64,000 bases of DNA from an uncultured Gammaproteobacteria bacterium (GTDB taxonomy: Bacteria; Pseudomonadota; Gammaproteobacteria; CAMYKB01), in the NCBI GenBank assembly GCA_947258875.1, contig CAMYKB010000002.1, positions 60,647-124,646 of the forward strand. The letters are read 5' to 3'. Under the pieces are notes generated by a model that was not told where the DNA came from, did not search any database, and saw nothing but the letters and a program-made list of their open reading frames with translations. The translations under genes were made by a program, and so were the position numbers. Of the stretch, positions 49,058-58,333 are shown in pieces (positions within the stretch are counted from its first letter, which is position 1; every line of letters begins with the position of its first letter).

Positions 49058-51376
49058 TTGGCCCAGGCTACCCAGAAGAAAAACAAACGCGGCGCTGTCA
49101 GTGTGCATGTGGCTCACGGACTGCGTGAGGGTGCTCTGGTGGTGTTGGTGGCGATTGGTATTTATCTGCTGATAGCGTTGTTCAGCTATGACCGCATCGA
49201 TCCCGGCTGGTCTCATACCGGTGCCGCCGAGAGTGTGAATAACATGGGTGGCCGTGCCGGGGCATGGTTTGCTGATGTATTTTTCTACCTGTTTGGCTAT
49301 CTCGCTTACCTTGCACCATTGATGGTCGCCTATAGTGGCTGGCTGGTGTTTCGTGGGGAGACGGAGAGTGGTGATATCGATTACCGTACCCTGGGTATCC
49401 GCTGGGCCGGTTTTCTCATCACATTGGCAGCCGGTTGCGGACTGGCCACGCTGCATTTCACGCCGGGCAATCTACCGTCCTTCGCCGGAGGGATTCTCGG
49501 TGACCTGGTGGGAAATGGACTGATCCCGACCTTCAATTTCATCGGTACCACATTATTGTTACTGGCAGTGTTCCTCGCAGGTATTACCATATTCAGTGGC
49601 CTGTCGTGGCTGCGCCTGATGGATTTCATCGGGCGCCTCACATTGGTATTTATCGGCTGGTCAATCAACCGGTTGGCGACGTTAAGAGAAAATCTGCGGG
49701 AGTATATGGCCGGACGCCGGGCACGCATGGAGCGTGAGGAAGTGATCCAGATTGAGAGGGTCAGGGAGCAAGGCCGCACCAAGCCACGTATAGAACCCGT
49801 CATTGAAAAATCCAGGCCGAGTGCCCGCGCCGAGCGGGAGCGGCAGATACCCCTGTTTGCATCCGCACCGAATTCTGAACTGCCACCCTTATCAATGCTG
49901 GACAAGGCGAGACCTAACGAAATGGGCTATTCGGAGGCCGCGTTGGAAGCCATGTCAAGGCAGGTGGAGTTAAAGCTCAAGGATTTTGGTATTGATGTGG
50001 AAGTGGTGGCTGTGCACCCTGGGCCGGTGATCACGCGTTTCGAGCTACAGCCTGCAGCCGGTGTAAAGGTAAGCCGCATTTCGAATTTGGCCAAGGACCT
50101 GGCGCGCTCCTTATCCGTCATCAGTGTACGTATTGTCGAGGTCATTCCAGGTAAGTCGGTGGTGGGTCTGGAAATACCCAATGAGCATCGCGAGATTGTA
50201 GCGCTCAGCGAAATCCTGCATTCCGGTCAATACGATCAATCCGGCTCACCACTGACACTTGCCCTGGGTAAGGACATCAGTGGCCGGCCGATCGTTGCTG
50301 ATCTGGCTAAAATGCCCCACCTGTTGGTGGCAGGTACCACGGGCTCCGGTAAGTCGGTTGCCATCAATGCCATGTTACTCAGTTTGCTATACAAGGCCAC
50401 GCCGGTTGATGTGCGCATGATCCTGATTGACCCCAAAATGCTGGAGTTGAATGTCTATGAAGGTATTCCGCATCTGCTGACACCGGTGGTGACGGATATG
50501 AAGGACGCGGCCAATGCCTTGCGTTGGTGTGTTGGTGAGATGGAGCGACGCTACCGACTGATGTCTGCGCTGGGTGTGCGAAATATTTCAGGTTTCAATA
50601 AGAAGGTGAAGGAGGCGATAGACCTCGATGAGCCGATTCCCGATCCATTATTCAATCCGAAAGAGGTGTTGGAGGAAGACCCGGAAACGCCTACGCTGAC
50701 CGCTTTGCCTTACATCGTCATAGTTGTTGATGAATTCGCCGATATGATGATGGTCGTCGGCAAGAAGGTTGAGGAGCTGATTGCACGCCTCGCGCAAAAG
50801 GCACGTGCAGCGGGCATACACCTCGTGTTGGCGACGCAACGCCCGTCGGTCGATGTCATCACCGGTTTGATCAAGGCAAATATCCCGACACGGATCGCCT
50901 TTCAGGTGTCGTCCAAGGTTGATTCACGCACCATCCTCGATCAGATGGGCGCCGAACAATTGCTGGGTCATGGTGACATGCTGTATTTGCCACCGGGTAC
51001 TGCTGTACCGGAACGCGTGCATGGTGCATTTGTTGATGATCATGAAGTACATAATGTAGTCGACCACATCAAGGGCAAGGGCGAGCCCAGTTATCTCGAT
51101 GAGATACTGCAAGAACCTGTGGCAGGCGCGGGCATGCCGGGTCTTGAGCCCCTTAGCGACGCGGATGCGGATGTTGATCCACTGTATGATCAGGCCGTTG
51201 CCGTCGTGACTGAAACACGCAAGGCCTCGATATCCTATGTGCAGCGTCGTCTAAAGATCGGCTATAACCGTGCCGCACGCATGATCGAGGAAATGGAGAA
51301 TTCCGGAGTGGTGAGTCCGGTGCAGCCCGGTGGAGGACGCGAAGTGCTGGCGCCACCACCGCCCAAAGGTGATTGA
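49058..51376 (+). CDS. ftsK: DNA translocase FtsK
   Basis: A DNA translocase of about 772 residues acting at the division septum in chromosome dimer resolution. The N-terminal membrane domain has four hydrophobic segments within the first 180 residues. A short basic linker leads to the alpha/beta motor domain with Walker A GTTGSGKS (about 426-433) and Walker [11 protein letters not shown], then a C-terminal gamma winged-helix domain ([21 protein letters not shown]) that reads KOPS sites. The linker is short, so it lacks the long Pro/Gln region of E. coli FtsK. The start is uncertain: the frame opens at ATG 48983, but TTG 49058 follows a TATAAT box and gives the usual N-terminus. lolA and rarA follow, as in E. 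coli. Confidence 0.95.
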   Translation: MAQATQKKNKRGAVSVHVAHGLREGALVVLVAIGIYLLIALFSYDRIDPGWSHTGAAESVNNMGGRAGAWFADVFFYLFGYLAYLAPLMVAYSGWLVFRGETESGDIDYRTLGIRWAGFLITLAAGCGLATLHFTPGNLPSFAGGILGDLVGNGLIPTFNFIGTTLLLLAVFLAGITIFSGLSWLRLMDFIGRLTLVFIGWSINRLATLRENLREYMAGRRARMEREEVIQIERVREQGRTKPRIEPVIEKSRPSARAERERQIPLFASAPNSELPPLSMLDKARPNEMGYSEAALEAMSRQVELKLKDFGIDVEVVAVHPGPVITRFELQPAAGVKVSRISNLAKDLARSLSVISVRIVEVIPGKSVVGLEIPNEHREIVALSEILHSGQYDQSGSPLTLALGKDISGRPIVADLAKMPHLLVAGTTGSGKSVAINAMLLSLLYKATPVDVRMILIDPKMLELNVYEGIPHLLTPVVTDMKDAANALRWCVGEMERRYRLMSALGVRNISGFNKKVKEAIDLDEPIPDPLFNPKEVLEEDPETPTLTALPYIVIVVDEFADMMMVVGKKVEELIARLAQKARAAGIHLVLATQRPSVDVITGLIKANIPTRIAFQVSSKVDSRTILDQMGAEQLLGHGDMLYLPPGTAVPERVHGAFVDDHEVHNVVDHIKGKGEPSYLDEILQEPVAGAGMPGLEPLSDADADVDPLYDQAVAVVTETRKASISYVQRRLKIGYNRAARMIEEMENSGVVSPVQPGGGREVLAPPPPKGD

Positions 51377-51398
51377 ACCTAAAGTCCCCTATACTTAG

Positions 51399-51425
51399 AG
51401 GTTATTGAACTTAGAACCTTTTTTT
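51399..51425 (+). terminator. Weak intrinsic terminator-like hairpin after ftsK
   Basis: AGGTT (51399-51403) pairs with AACCT (51415-51419), followed by seven T residues to 51425. The stem is only five base pairs, extended by weak A-T and G-T pairs. The same AGGTT can also pair with AACCT at 51376-51380 upstream, so two mutually exclusive hairpins are possible. It may only reduce read-through into lolA. Confidence 0.35.
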
Positions 51426-51461
51426 CGATCGAAGTATTGAATTCATAACACGAAATTAACT

Positions 51462-52088
51462 ATGAGAATATTTTCCTTCCTGTTTGCATGCGTACTGATC
51501 TATACGCCTGTGGTCAATGCGGATAATGCCGCACAGAAACTCACTTCGTTTTTCACTGATGTCATAACGATGGACGCGGTGTTTACACAGGAGGTACTTG
51601 ATGAGCGTGGCAATAGCATGCAACGTTCTTCAGGGACAGTACAGATTCATAGGCCGGGGCGTTTTCGCTGGGAATATAACGAGCCCTATCCGCAACTGAT
51701 TCTTGCTGATGGCAAAAATCTCTGGGTATTCGATAAAGAATTGGAACAGGCTACGGTCAAACCCCTGCGTGATGCTTTAGGTTCTGCACCTATCATGCTG
51801 CTGACCGAGTCACGCCCACTGGAAGACGAGTTTGAGATTACTGCAATGGCGCCTCGCGATGATGGGCTGGAGTGGCTGCAATTAATACCCAAGGTCAAGG
51901 ACACGGAATTCAATCGCATTGAGTTTGGTATGGATCAGGTAACGGTGCGCAGGATGGAACTCTTTGATCAGTTTGGACAAAAGACAGTCATCAGGCTTGA
52001 CCAACCGGGCGTCAACGTTGCGATACCATCTGATCATTTTAGGTTCACTGTACCGGACGGCGTTGACCTCGTCGGTAGCGCTGAATAG
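51462..52088 (+). CDS. lolA: Outer-membrane lipoprotein carrier LolA
   Basis: A 208-residue periplasmic chaperone that receives lipoproteins from the LolCDE transporter and passes them to LolB. The N-terminal signal peptide ([18 protein letters not shown], cut about residue 20) precedes the beta-barrel-like domain with [17 protein letters not shown], an identifying block, and later WLQLIPK. No lipobox is present, as expected for a soluble carrier. It is between ftsK and rarA, the order found in E. coli. Its stop (52086-52088) lies 5 bp before the proposed rarA initiation codon. Confidence 0.95.
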   Translation: MRIFSFLFACVLIYTPVVNADNAAQKLTSFFTDVITMDAVFTQEVLDERGNSMQRSSGTVQIHRPGRFRWEYNEPYPQLILADGKNLWVFDKELEQATVKPLRDALGSAPIMLLTESRPLEDEFEITAMAPRDDGLEWLQLIPKVKDTEFNRIEFGMDQVTVRRMELFDQFGQKTVIRLDQPGVNVAIPSDHFRFTVPDGVDLVGSAE

Positions 52089-52093
52089 CCGCG

Positions 52094-53446
52094 ATTTCAA
52101 CGCCTGACTCACAAGACCTTTTTACACCAGAGCGCGGCGGATACCAACCCCTTGCGGACCGCATGCGGCCGTGCACGGTCGAGGAATTCGCTGGCCAGGC
52201 TCATCTCATGGCGCCCGGCAAGCCGTTACGGCGTGCGATTGAAGAAGACAAGCTGCATTCCATGGTGTTCTGGGGGCCGCCCGGCACCGGTAAAACCACG
52301 CTCGCACGCCTTATCGCCAATACCTGTGGTGCACAGTTCCTCAGTCTTTCAGCGGTACTCTCCGGTGTGAAGGATATTCGAGCTGCGATAGACAAAGCAC
52401 ATCATTTTAAACAGATCGAGCAACGGCCAACGGTGCTGTTTGTTGATGAGGTGCATCGGTTTAACAAATCTCAGCAGGACGCTTTCCTGCCCCATGTTGA
52501 GGATGGCACGGTGTTCTTTATCGGCGCCACCACTGAAAACCCTTCGTTCGAGCTTAACAACGCGTTGCTGTCGCGTGTGCGTACCTATGTGCTCAAACGC
52601 CTGGAAGTCGATGACATCAAACAACTGATCACAGCAGCATCGCATGATCGAGAGCGGGGTCTTGGTGATCGCGACTTGCAGATGTCCGATGACTCACAGT
52701 TGTTACTGGCCCAGGCCGCCGATGGCGATGCACGCCGTGCATTGAATTTACTGGAGATCGCGGCCGATCTGGCGGAAGAGGGTGACGGTAAAGCGGTTAT
52801 CACCGAAGATATTATCAAAGAAGTCACCAGTCAGGGGTTAAGACGCTTCGATAAAGGCGGTGATATCTTCTATGACCAGATTTCGGCCTTACATAAATCG
52901 GTGCGCGGCACCGACCCCGATGCCGCATTGTACTGGTTCTGCCGCATGATCGACGGCGGTTGTGATCCTTTATACATTGCGCGCAGGGTAGTGCGCATGG
53001 CGTCGGAAGACATCGGCAATGCCGATCCACGTGGCCTGCAACTGGCGCTTAATGCCTGGGACAGCTACGAACGCCTGGGTAGTCCGGAAGGTGAGCTGGT
53101 TATCGCGCAGGCGGTGGTCTACCTCGCCTGCGCCGCCAAGAGTAATGCCGTGTACAGCGCGTACAAAACGGCCATGCAGGACGCGCGTGATTCCGGCACG
53201 CTGGATGTGCCCATACAGTTGCGTAATGCGCCTACCAAATTGATGAAAGAACTCGGTTACGGAAAAGATTATCGCTACGCCCACGATGAAGATGATGCCT
53301 ACGCCGCCGGAGAAAAATATTTTCCGGATGAACTTGAAGTCCGGCAATACTATTTTCCGGTGGAGCGTGGCCTGGAGATCAGGATTCGTGAAAAGTTAAA
53401 ACACCTGAATAATCTCAATAAAGCTAAAGCTAAAGATACTGGCTGA
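52094..53446 (+). CDS. rarA: Replication-associated recombination protein RarA (MgsA), apparent ATT start
   Basis: An AAA+ ATPase of the RarA/WRNIP1 family, about 450 residues, acting at stalled forks. Walker A GPPGTGKT and the family's [22 protein letters not shown] and [12 protein letters not shown] segments are complete. The first ATG (52163) begins at MRPCTVEEF, but the codons before it read [10 protein letters not shown] in the same frame, matching FQPLAARMRP of E. coli RarA. The frame stays open back to a TGA at 52082-52084, and no ATG, GTG or TTG occurs there. ATT at 52094 is the best available initiation codon, 5 bp after the lolA stop, so translational coupling is likely. If so, RarA is 23 residues longer than a standard call would give. 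Confidence 0.85.
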   Translation: MSTPDSQDLFTPERGGYQPLADRMRPCTVEEFAGQAHLMAPGKPLRRAIEEDKLHSMVFWGPPGTGKTTLARLIANTCGAQFLSLSAVLSGVKDIRAAIDKAHHFKQIEQRPTVLFVDEVHRFNKSQQDAFLPHVEDGTVFFIGATTENPSFELNNALLSRVRTYVLKRLEVDDIKQLITAASHDRERGLGDRDLQMSDDSQLLLAQAADGDARRALNLLEIAADLAEEGDGKAVITEDIIKEVTSQGLRRFDKGGDIFYDQISALHKSVRGTDPDAALYWFCRMIDGGCDPLYIARRVVRMASEDIGNADPRGLQLALNAWDSYERLGSPEGELVIAQAVVYLACAAKSNAVYSAYKTAMQDARDSGTLDVPIQLRNAPTKLMKELGYGKDYRYAHDEDDAYAAGEKYFPDELEVRQYYFPVERGLEIRIREKLKHLNNLNKAKAKDTG

Positions 53447-53532
53447 TAGGCAGTGCTTGGCAAATAAAAATATTTAATGGTTGTATTCGGCTTGCGGGGT
53501 TGATGGACTGATATTTTTGTCGTATGACAATA

Positions 53533-53581
53533 TTGGACTATGTGGCCTTCAATATATGTACAAAAGTAATGACTGTCATTA
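53533..53581 (+). promoter_or_regulatory. Candidate promoter and overlapping operator of the 53.7-62.3 kb operon
   Basis: TTGGAC (53533-53538) and TATGTA (53555-53560) are spaced by 16 bp and could be a -35/-10 pair. Immediately downstream is a 15-bp palindrome, TAATGAC-T-GTCATTA (53567-53581), perfect apart from its central base and positioned over the likely transcription start near 53567. This is a typical layout for repression by a TetR-type dimer. No regulator gene is seen in the window. Both assignments are by eye. Confidence 0.45.
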
Positions 53582-53652
53582 TCTGCCTTAGTCTATTAAT
53601 CTAGATATCCTATGAACCTGTCATAACGAATATATTCGCGGCTGATTTTGCG

Positions 53653-53672
53653 TGTGTGGTAACTAACACACA
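53653..53672. promoter_or_regulatory. Second inverted repeat in the operon leader
   Basis: TGTGTG (53653-53658) and CACACA (53667-53672) are separated by GTAACTAA, giving an imperfect 20-bp palindrome 33 bp before the first operon gene. It might be a second protein-binding site or an RNA hairpin in the leader. I see nothing that decides between these. Confidence 0.3.
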
Positions 53673-53705
53673 GAGCTCTTTTAACGCGATTAGGGGAAGC
53701 TTAGA

Positions 53706-54575
53706 GTGACGACAAGCCAGGATTCAGGGTTGCAGCGAGGTATTCGGGTACGTAAACCTCGATTAGATTTTGATGATGCAAGCATTCCGTGTTACTGGTT
53801 TAAAAATAATCCTGTTGTCACGCATGGCTTTAATGCGTTTAATTTGGTTATTCCGGATTTTGAACGTTTCTTTGTACGCTCGGTTATGCGGCTCAGGGGT
53901 TGTGTGAATGACCCGGTATTAAGGAATCGTATCAAGGTTTTTGCTGGTCAGGAATCCATGCATGCACAGGCGCATGAAAACTATTTTGAGCTAATGAAAA
54001 AACAAGGTTACAAGATTGATAGGTATTTGCACTTATGCAAGAAGTATGGTGCCCTGAGTGAGCGAATGGGGACGAGATCGCTAAATATAGCATCAACCGC
54101 TGCAGCGGAACATTATACTTCTACTATTGCCACATTGGTGTTATCGCAACCTTCTTTACTCGCGGGTATGCACCCTACAATGAGGCGCTTTCTAGTTTGG
54201 CATTCGGCAGAAGAAATAGAGCATAGGGCTGTGGCTTTCGATGTGATGCAGGCTGTTGGTGTAAGCTACTTCGTCCGTATTCTGGCATACATTATCGTTT
54301 CTTTTGATATTTTGCTATGGACCACGTTGGGCAGTTTAATGCTGCTCCGTCAAGATGGACTTTCTATCAGGAAGATATTTTTCTACAAACGGAAATTTCG
54401 TAAAGAGTTTGCGGATCTGCCCCGTGAATCGCGTAGGTTGTTACTGGCTTACTTTCGTAAAGACTTTCACCCTGAGCAGACAGCCATTCCGCCTATCACC
54501 CATGCCGAACTTTCAAATCTGGATGACGCTTGTGATAAATCCGATCTGAAAGAATGCGTTGGGGCTCAGGAATAG
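53706..54575 (+). CDS. PF10118-type metal-dependent protein, diiron helical bundle
   Basis: A 289-residue protein of the PF10118 family, named as metal-dependent hydrolase. The likely metal ligands are spread over helices as in ferritin-like diiron enzymes: Glu83 and His86 in QESMHAQAH, Glu135 and His136 in AAAEHY, and His166, Glu169, Glu172 and His173 in WHSAEEIEH. A hydrophobic segment lies near residues 190-215, so it may be membrane-associated. It begins at GTG 53706 and ends overlapping the next gene by one base. It is the first gene of the operon, downstream of a promoter-like site. Real activity is unknown; an oxygen-dependent diiron oxidation is as plausible as hydrolysis. Confidence 0.75.
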   Translation: MTTSQDSGLQRGIRVRKPRLDFDDASIPCYWFKNNPVVTHGFNAFNLVIPDFERFFVRSVMRLRGCVNDPVLRNRIKVFAGQESMHAQAHENYFELMKKQGYKIDRYLHLCKKYGALSERMGTRSLNIASTAAAEHYTSTIATLVLSQPSLLAGMHPTMRRFLVWHSAEEIEHRAVAFDVMQAVGVSYFVRILAYIIVSFDILLWTTLGSLMLLRQDGLSIRKIFFYKRKFRKEFADLPRESRRLLLAYFRKDFHPEQTAIPPITHAELSNLDDACDKSDLKECVGAQE

Positions 54576-56383
54576 TGACTCCTAAGTTTGCAGACGGCAA
54601 CGCAGCGATAGCCTGGGCTGCAGAGGATGCGGGTGTCAGGTATGTATCCCATTACCCGGGGTCACCGGTTAACCGCGTGATTGATGTTATTGAAAAAAAT
54701 AATTCGAATAACATAATAATTAATCATTCTTTAAATGAACACATTGCTGCACTGTCTGCAATGGGTGCGAGTCTCTGCGGCGCGCGTTCCCTGGTTGTAA
54801 TGAAGCATGTTGGACTTAATATAGCTGCTGACCCGCTGAATTATGCCGGAGTGATTAAAATAACCGGGGGCATGGTGGTTGTTGTGGGCACAGACCCAGG
54901 TGCACATTCAAGTACTGGAGAAGAGGATGTTCACTGGTATGCGCCACAGTTCAACCTGCCATTACTGGAGCCTGTCAGTGTTCCTGGAATATACGAATCC
55001 GTAAAGAATGCTTATCAAATTTCTGAACGTATTCAGTTGCCTGTCTTGGTGTTCACTCCAGGTAGATTGGCGTATCAGTCGAGTCTGATAGAGCGCGATA
55101 AAATTCCAGATGAACCTGCGTTGCTCAGATTTGATAAGAATCCGGAGAAGCTTATCAATGTGGGTAAGCGAGCGGTAGAAAATCACAAGGACCATGTTCT
55201 CAGGCTTGCTCGCTATGCGCTGGAAACGTCGTGCACCACGCAAGCATTCAATCCGGCGTCGAAATACGGGATCATTACTCGCGGCTGCACATACGCTGTT
55301 GTCTGTGAATTGATAGAGGGATCAGGGCTTGGCGAGGAAGTGCATCTGCTGAATATCGAGCGTACTTACCCCGTGAATCTGGAAGAAATTCTGGCTTTTG
55401 CGAAAGATAAGGAAAAGATTATCGTAATAGAAGACCAGGACGGTTTTCTCGAGACCATGATCAAGCGTGAAGCATTCGGTAAGGTGTCCTGTTCGATTTA
55501 TGGCAAAGAGTATTTTCCGGCATGGGGTGAAATTACCTATGAGCAGATCCTCGATTTTTTTACACAGGAATTCCCGTCTGAGTTTTCGAATGATTATGAG
55601 CAGGTGCCGGAAATTGAATTTACATGCCCGGAACGCCCTGGAACCTTCTGTGAGGGCTGCCCACATCGTCCTGCTTTCTATGCTATTGATCAGGCGTTGA
55701 ACGCGTGTGATGGCGTAATCGGTGGTGATATAGGTTGTTCATCCTTGCCGCCACATCGTACAGATTGGCTGCTTTGCATGAATGCGGGTATAGGTCTGTC
55801 GCAAGGAATCGCTCAGGTACTTCCGGAGAGGCCGCTGGTTTCTACCGGTGGCGAGGGTAGTCTGTTTCACGGTGGCTTGATTTCATTGCAAAGTGCCGTG
55901 GAGAATAATATTAATTTGACACATGTCGTTTTTGATAACCGTTCCATAGCTATGACAGGGCATCAGGGTTCGCCGACTTCATCCGGTAACACTGATGCAC
56001 GTAAGTTATTTGATTCGATTGGTGTTTCACATATTTTTGAAGTGGACGCATTCGTGCCTTCTAAAATCACGCATGCTATTGAAAAAGCGAAATCCCTCCG
56101 TGGTGTGAAAGTAATATGGATCCGGGGTGATTGTGCTTTACAACCCAATCAGGAGGCATTACGAAGACTCCGAGAGCGCACTCTCGCTATAGATAATGAC
56201 CGCTGCGGTAGCTGTACACGCTGTTATTCCGAGTTACAGTGCCCGGCCATTGTGAAAGAGCCCGTAACAGCGCATCTCAGTATCGATATGGATCGTTGTA
56301 GACGTTGTGCAGCATGCCTTGATGTTTGTCCGAATAATGCCATTTTGGTTTCTGATCCTGCTATGGAGGTTATGTGTGACTAA
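54575..56383 (+). CDS. Indolepyruvate:ferredoxin oxidoreductase-like alpha subunit (IorA-type)
   Basis: A 602-residue thiamine-diphosphate 2-oxoacid:ferredoxin oxidoreductase subunit. Domain order is an N-terminal pyrimidine-binding domain (GNAAIAWAAEDAGVRYVSHYPGSP), a transketolase-C-like central region, a ThDP pyrophosphate domain (GGDIGCSS, STGGEGSLFHGG, FDNRSIAMTGHQGSP) and a C-terminal 2x[4Fe-4S] ferredoxin domain with Cys544, 547, 550, 556 and Cys575, 578, 581, 585. This matches IorA, which decarboxylates aryl pyruvates to aryl-acetyl-CoA. GTG 54575 overlaps the previous stop; ATG 54554 is in frame too. Substrate specificity cannot be read from sequence; any 2-oxoacid is possible. Confidence 0.87.
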   Translation: MTPKFADGNAAIAWAAEDAGVRYVSHYPGSPVNRVIDVIEKNNSNNIIINHSLNEHIAALSAMGASLCGARSLVVMKHVGLNIAADPLNYAGVIKITGGMVVVVGTDPGAHSSTGEEDVHWYAPQFNLPLLEPVSVPGIYESVKNAYQISERIQLPVLVFTPGRLAYQSSLIERDKIPDEPALLRFDKNPEKLINVGKRAVENHKDHVLRLARYALETSCTTQAFNPASKYGIITRGCTYAVVCELIEGSGLGEEVHLLNIERTYPVNLEEILAFAKDKEKIIVIEDQDGFLETMIKREAFGKVSCSIYGKEYFPAWGEITYEQILDFFTQEFPSEFSNDYEQVPEIEFTCPERPGTFCEGCPHRPAFYAIDQALNACDGVIGGDIGCSSLPPHRTDWLLCMNAGIGLSQGIAQVLPERPLVSTGGEGSLFHGGLISLQSAVENNINLTHVVFDNRSIAMTGHQGSPTSSGNTDARKLFDSIGVSHIFEVDAFVPSKITHAIEKAKSLRGVKVIWIRGDCALQPNQEALRRLRERTLAIDNDRCGSCTRCYSELQCPAIVKEPVTAHLSIDMDRCRRCAACLDVCPNNAILVSDPAMEVMCD

Positions 56384-56948
56384 TCTCTTGATAGCCGGTA
56401 TTGGCGGGCAGGGTGTCAATACACTGGCAAATGTCCTGGCCGAGGTGTGTCGTCTATCAGGCAAAAATTGTCAGTACACAGTCCACAAGGGAGGTGCGCA
56501 ATCACTGGGCACAGTTTATGCTGAACTGCGGGTTGCAAGTGGCAATTCCCCTGTGCTGGGATCAAGTATCCCTAAAGGCAAGTTGGATGTATTGGTTGCC
56601 ATGGATCCTTGGGAGGCATTACGGCACCTACCGTTGGCGCATGCAGCTACCAAATCCTGGGTAGAGTCGGAAATTATGCCGTTGTTTGTCGAGCGTTCAG
56701 GTGAGATGAATAATAAAACACCATTATTAAACCCGTTGCGGCAGCTGCAACGGTTGCCTTTGGAAATAGGCTGGCGACATTATCGTCGTGATGCGATAGA
56801 GCAAACTGGAACACCTAAGATGGCAAATTACCTGGCTGGCCTCGACTGTATCGGTGGGCTTGGTATAAACGATGTTGCTGTTTTCGAACATATTTTTTTC
56901 AATACGATACCCGCTTCAAATAAGTATCGAGAGTCCTTCTGCATATGA
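56376..56948 (+). CDS. Indolepyruvate:ferredoxin oxidoreductase-like beta subunit (IorB-type)
   Basis: A 190-residue gamma-domain protein of 2-oxoacid:acceptor oxidoreductases, the partner of IorA. It starts NLLIAGIGGQGVNTLANVLAEV and has KGGAQSLGTVYAELRV, both family signatures. The start at GTG 56376 is supported by GGAGG at 56365-56369, six bases upstream, and overlaps the IorA stop by 8 bp, so the two subunits are translationally coupled. A more upstream in-frame ATG at 56307 would extend deep into the IorA ferredoxin domain and is rejected. The next gene begins in the ATGA overlap at its end. No separate ferredoxin gene is in the cluster. Confidence 0.86.
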   Translation: MTNLLIAGIGGQGVNTLANVLAEVCRLSGKNCQYTVHKGGAQSLGTVYAELRVASGNSPVLGSSIPKGKLDVLVAMDPWEALRHLPLAHAATKSWVESEIMPLFVERSGEMNNKTPLLNPLRQLQRLPLEIGWRHYRRDAIEQTGTPKMANYLAGLDCIGGLGINDVAVFEHIFFNTIPASNKYRESFCI

Positions 56949-58333
56949 AGCAACGACTATCGGGTTCCCGGCTTGCGCGTTACTGGACCCCATTTAACAG
57001 TGAACGAGTTGAATGCACGCTTTGTCCACGTCATTGTCGGCCGAAAAACAACCGTGACGGCTATTGTGGGGTTCGTGGCGCTGTGGATGGCGCATTGCAT
57101 AGTTTTAACTATGGCAAGTCTTTGGCTGCTACCGAGGAGGTGATAGAGACTGAGGCTATCAATCACTATAGCCCCGGAGCACGCATCCTGAGCATGGGTA
57201 ATATCGGCTGCATGATGTCCTGCTCTTTCTGTCAAAATTGGGAAACATCACAAATAAAACACCTTGATCAACAACTTGTGCGAGATTATAGCCCTCAGCA
57301 AGTCGTTGATATCTGCCTTGAGAACCGGATTGAAATCATCTCATGGACTTATAATGATCCTGTTGTATGGCATGAGTTCGTTGTCGATACATCAAGACTT
57401 GCACAGGAAAATGGATTAAAAACGCTCTATAAATCCGCATTTTATATAGAAGAAGAGCCGGTTAATGAATTGATTGATTGCATCGACATCTTTAGCCTCT
57501 CTCTGAAATCGATGAATCCCGTGTTTTATCAAAAAATTACAAAAGCCCGGTTGGCGCCTGTGCTCGAACGTATCAAACAAGTTCATCAATCACGGCGACA
57601 CCTGGAAATAAGTCAACTTGTTATTCCCGAATTGAACGATGCTGATGAGGATATAAAGGCCACGGCTGAATGGGTTGTAAAAAACATTGGCAGCGAAGTC
57701 CCCCTGCATTTTGTTGCTTTTCACCCCGCCTACAAATACACACATGTTGAACGTACCAGTATTGACACATTATTGCGTGCTCGAAAGGTGGCAAAACAAA
57801 TGGGGATACGCTACGTGTACCTGGGGAATACGTATCGGATGGATTTGAATGATACTCTATGTCAGTCGTGTGGCGCGACGCTGGTTAGACGTTACGGTCT
57901 TGCGGCAGAAACGGTCGGCCTCAATGAGGCATCCCGTTGTACTGGATGTGGTGAAATGTCCCCTATTACCAATCCCTGGGGCGGCCGGCAAGGAAGCACC
58001 ATTTTGGGCGGACATAAAGACCTGCAGCGGAGTATAAGATTTTTGTGGAATGCTGAAGTACAAAGTGCGCATGTGATGCGTACTGATGGTAATGCGGGGG
58101 ATGACAAACTACGCATACGCCGCATCGGATCGCATTCTGTTACCGAGCGCGAGATGCAGCATGGACTCGACCGTTTCATAGTGTCACGGCAAGGCTCCGA
58201 AGATAAAGGCATTGTAATAAGTTGGGATTCTGACAAACAATATCAGTTTTTCCCTGTGCTTGATCGAGCGCATTTTCCTGTATCATCGGAAAATCAGGAG
58301 CGAATAATTCCAATCAAGCGGGTAGGCACATGA
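56945..58333 (+). CDS. AmmeMemoRadiSam-type radical SAM enzyme with C-terminal extension
   Basis: A 462-residue radical SAM protein related to AmrS. The canonical cluster motif is CMMSCSFC (Cys89, Cys93, Cys96). An N-terminal cysteine group (Cys24, Cys27, Cys31, Cys41 in CTLCPRHC and GYCG) and a zinc-ribbon-like pair (Cys306-Cys309, Cys332-Cys335) are typical of the family. Beyond residue 340, about 120 residues form an extension that I do not recognise. Partner proteins AMMECR1 and Memo, which accompany AmrS in its usual gene set, are not in the window. It overlaps its neighbours on both sides by 4 bp. The reaction is unknown; it could act on a lipid, amino acid or the diiron protein. Confidence 0.82.
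   Translation: MKQRLSGSRLARYWTPFNSERVECTLCPRHCRPKNNRDGYCGVRGAVDGALHSFNYGKSLAATEEVIETEAINHYSPGARILSMGNIGCMMSCSFCQNWETSQIKHLDQQLVRDYSPQQVVDICLENRIEIISWTYNDPVVWHEFVVDTSRLAQENGLKTLYKSAFYIEEEPVNELIDCIDIFSLSLKSMNPVFYQKITKARLAPVLERIKQVHQSRRHLEISQLVIPELNDADEDIKATAEWVVKNIGSEVPLHFVAFHPAYKYTHVERTSIDTLLRARKVAKQMGIRYVYLGNTYRMDLNDTLCQSCGATLVRRYGLAAETVGLNEASRCTGCGEMSPITNPWGGRQGSTILGGHKDLQRSIRFLWNAEVQSAHVMRTDGNAGDDKLRIRRIGSHSVTEREMQHGLDRFIVSRQGSEDKGIVISWDSDKQYQFFPVLDRAHFPVSSENQERIIPIKRVGT

Noticed and set aside
54575..56948. Assigning the substrate indolepyruvate and the symbols iorA/iorB
   Set aside because: The family is clear but the operon context is not amino-acid catabolism, so the substrate is left open.
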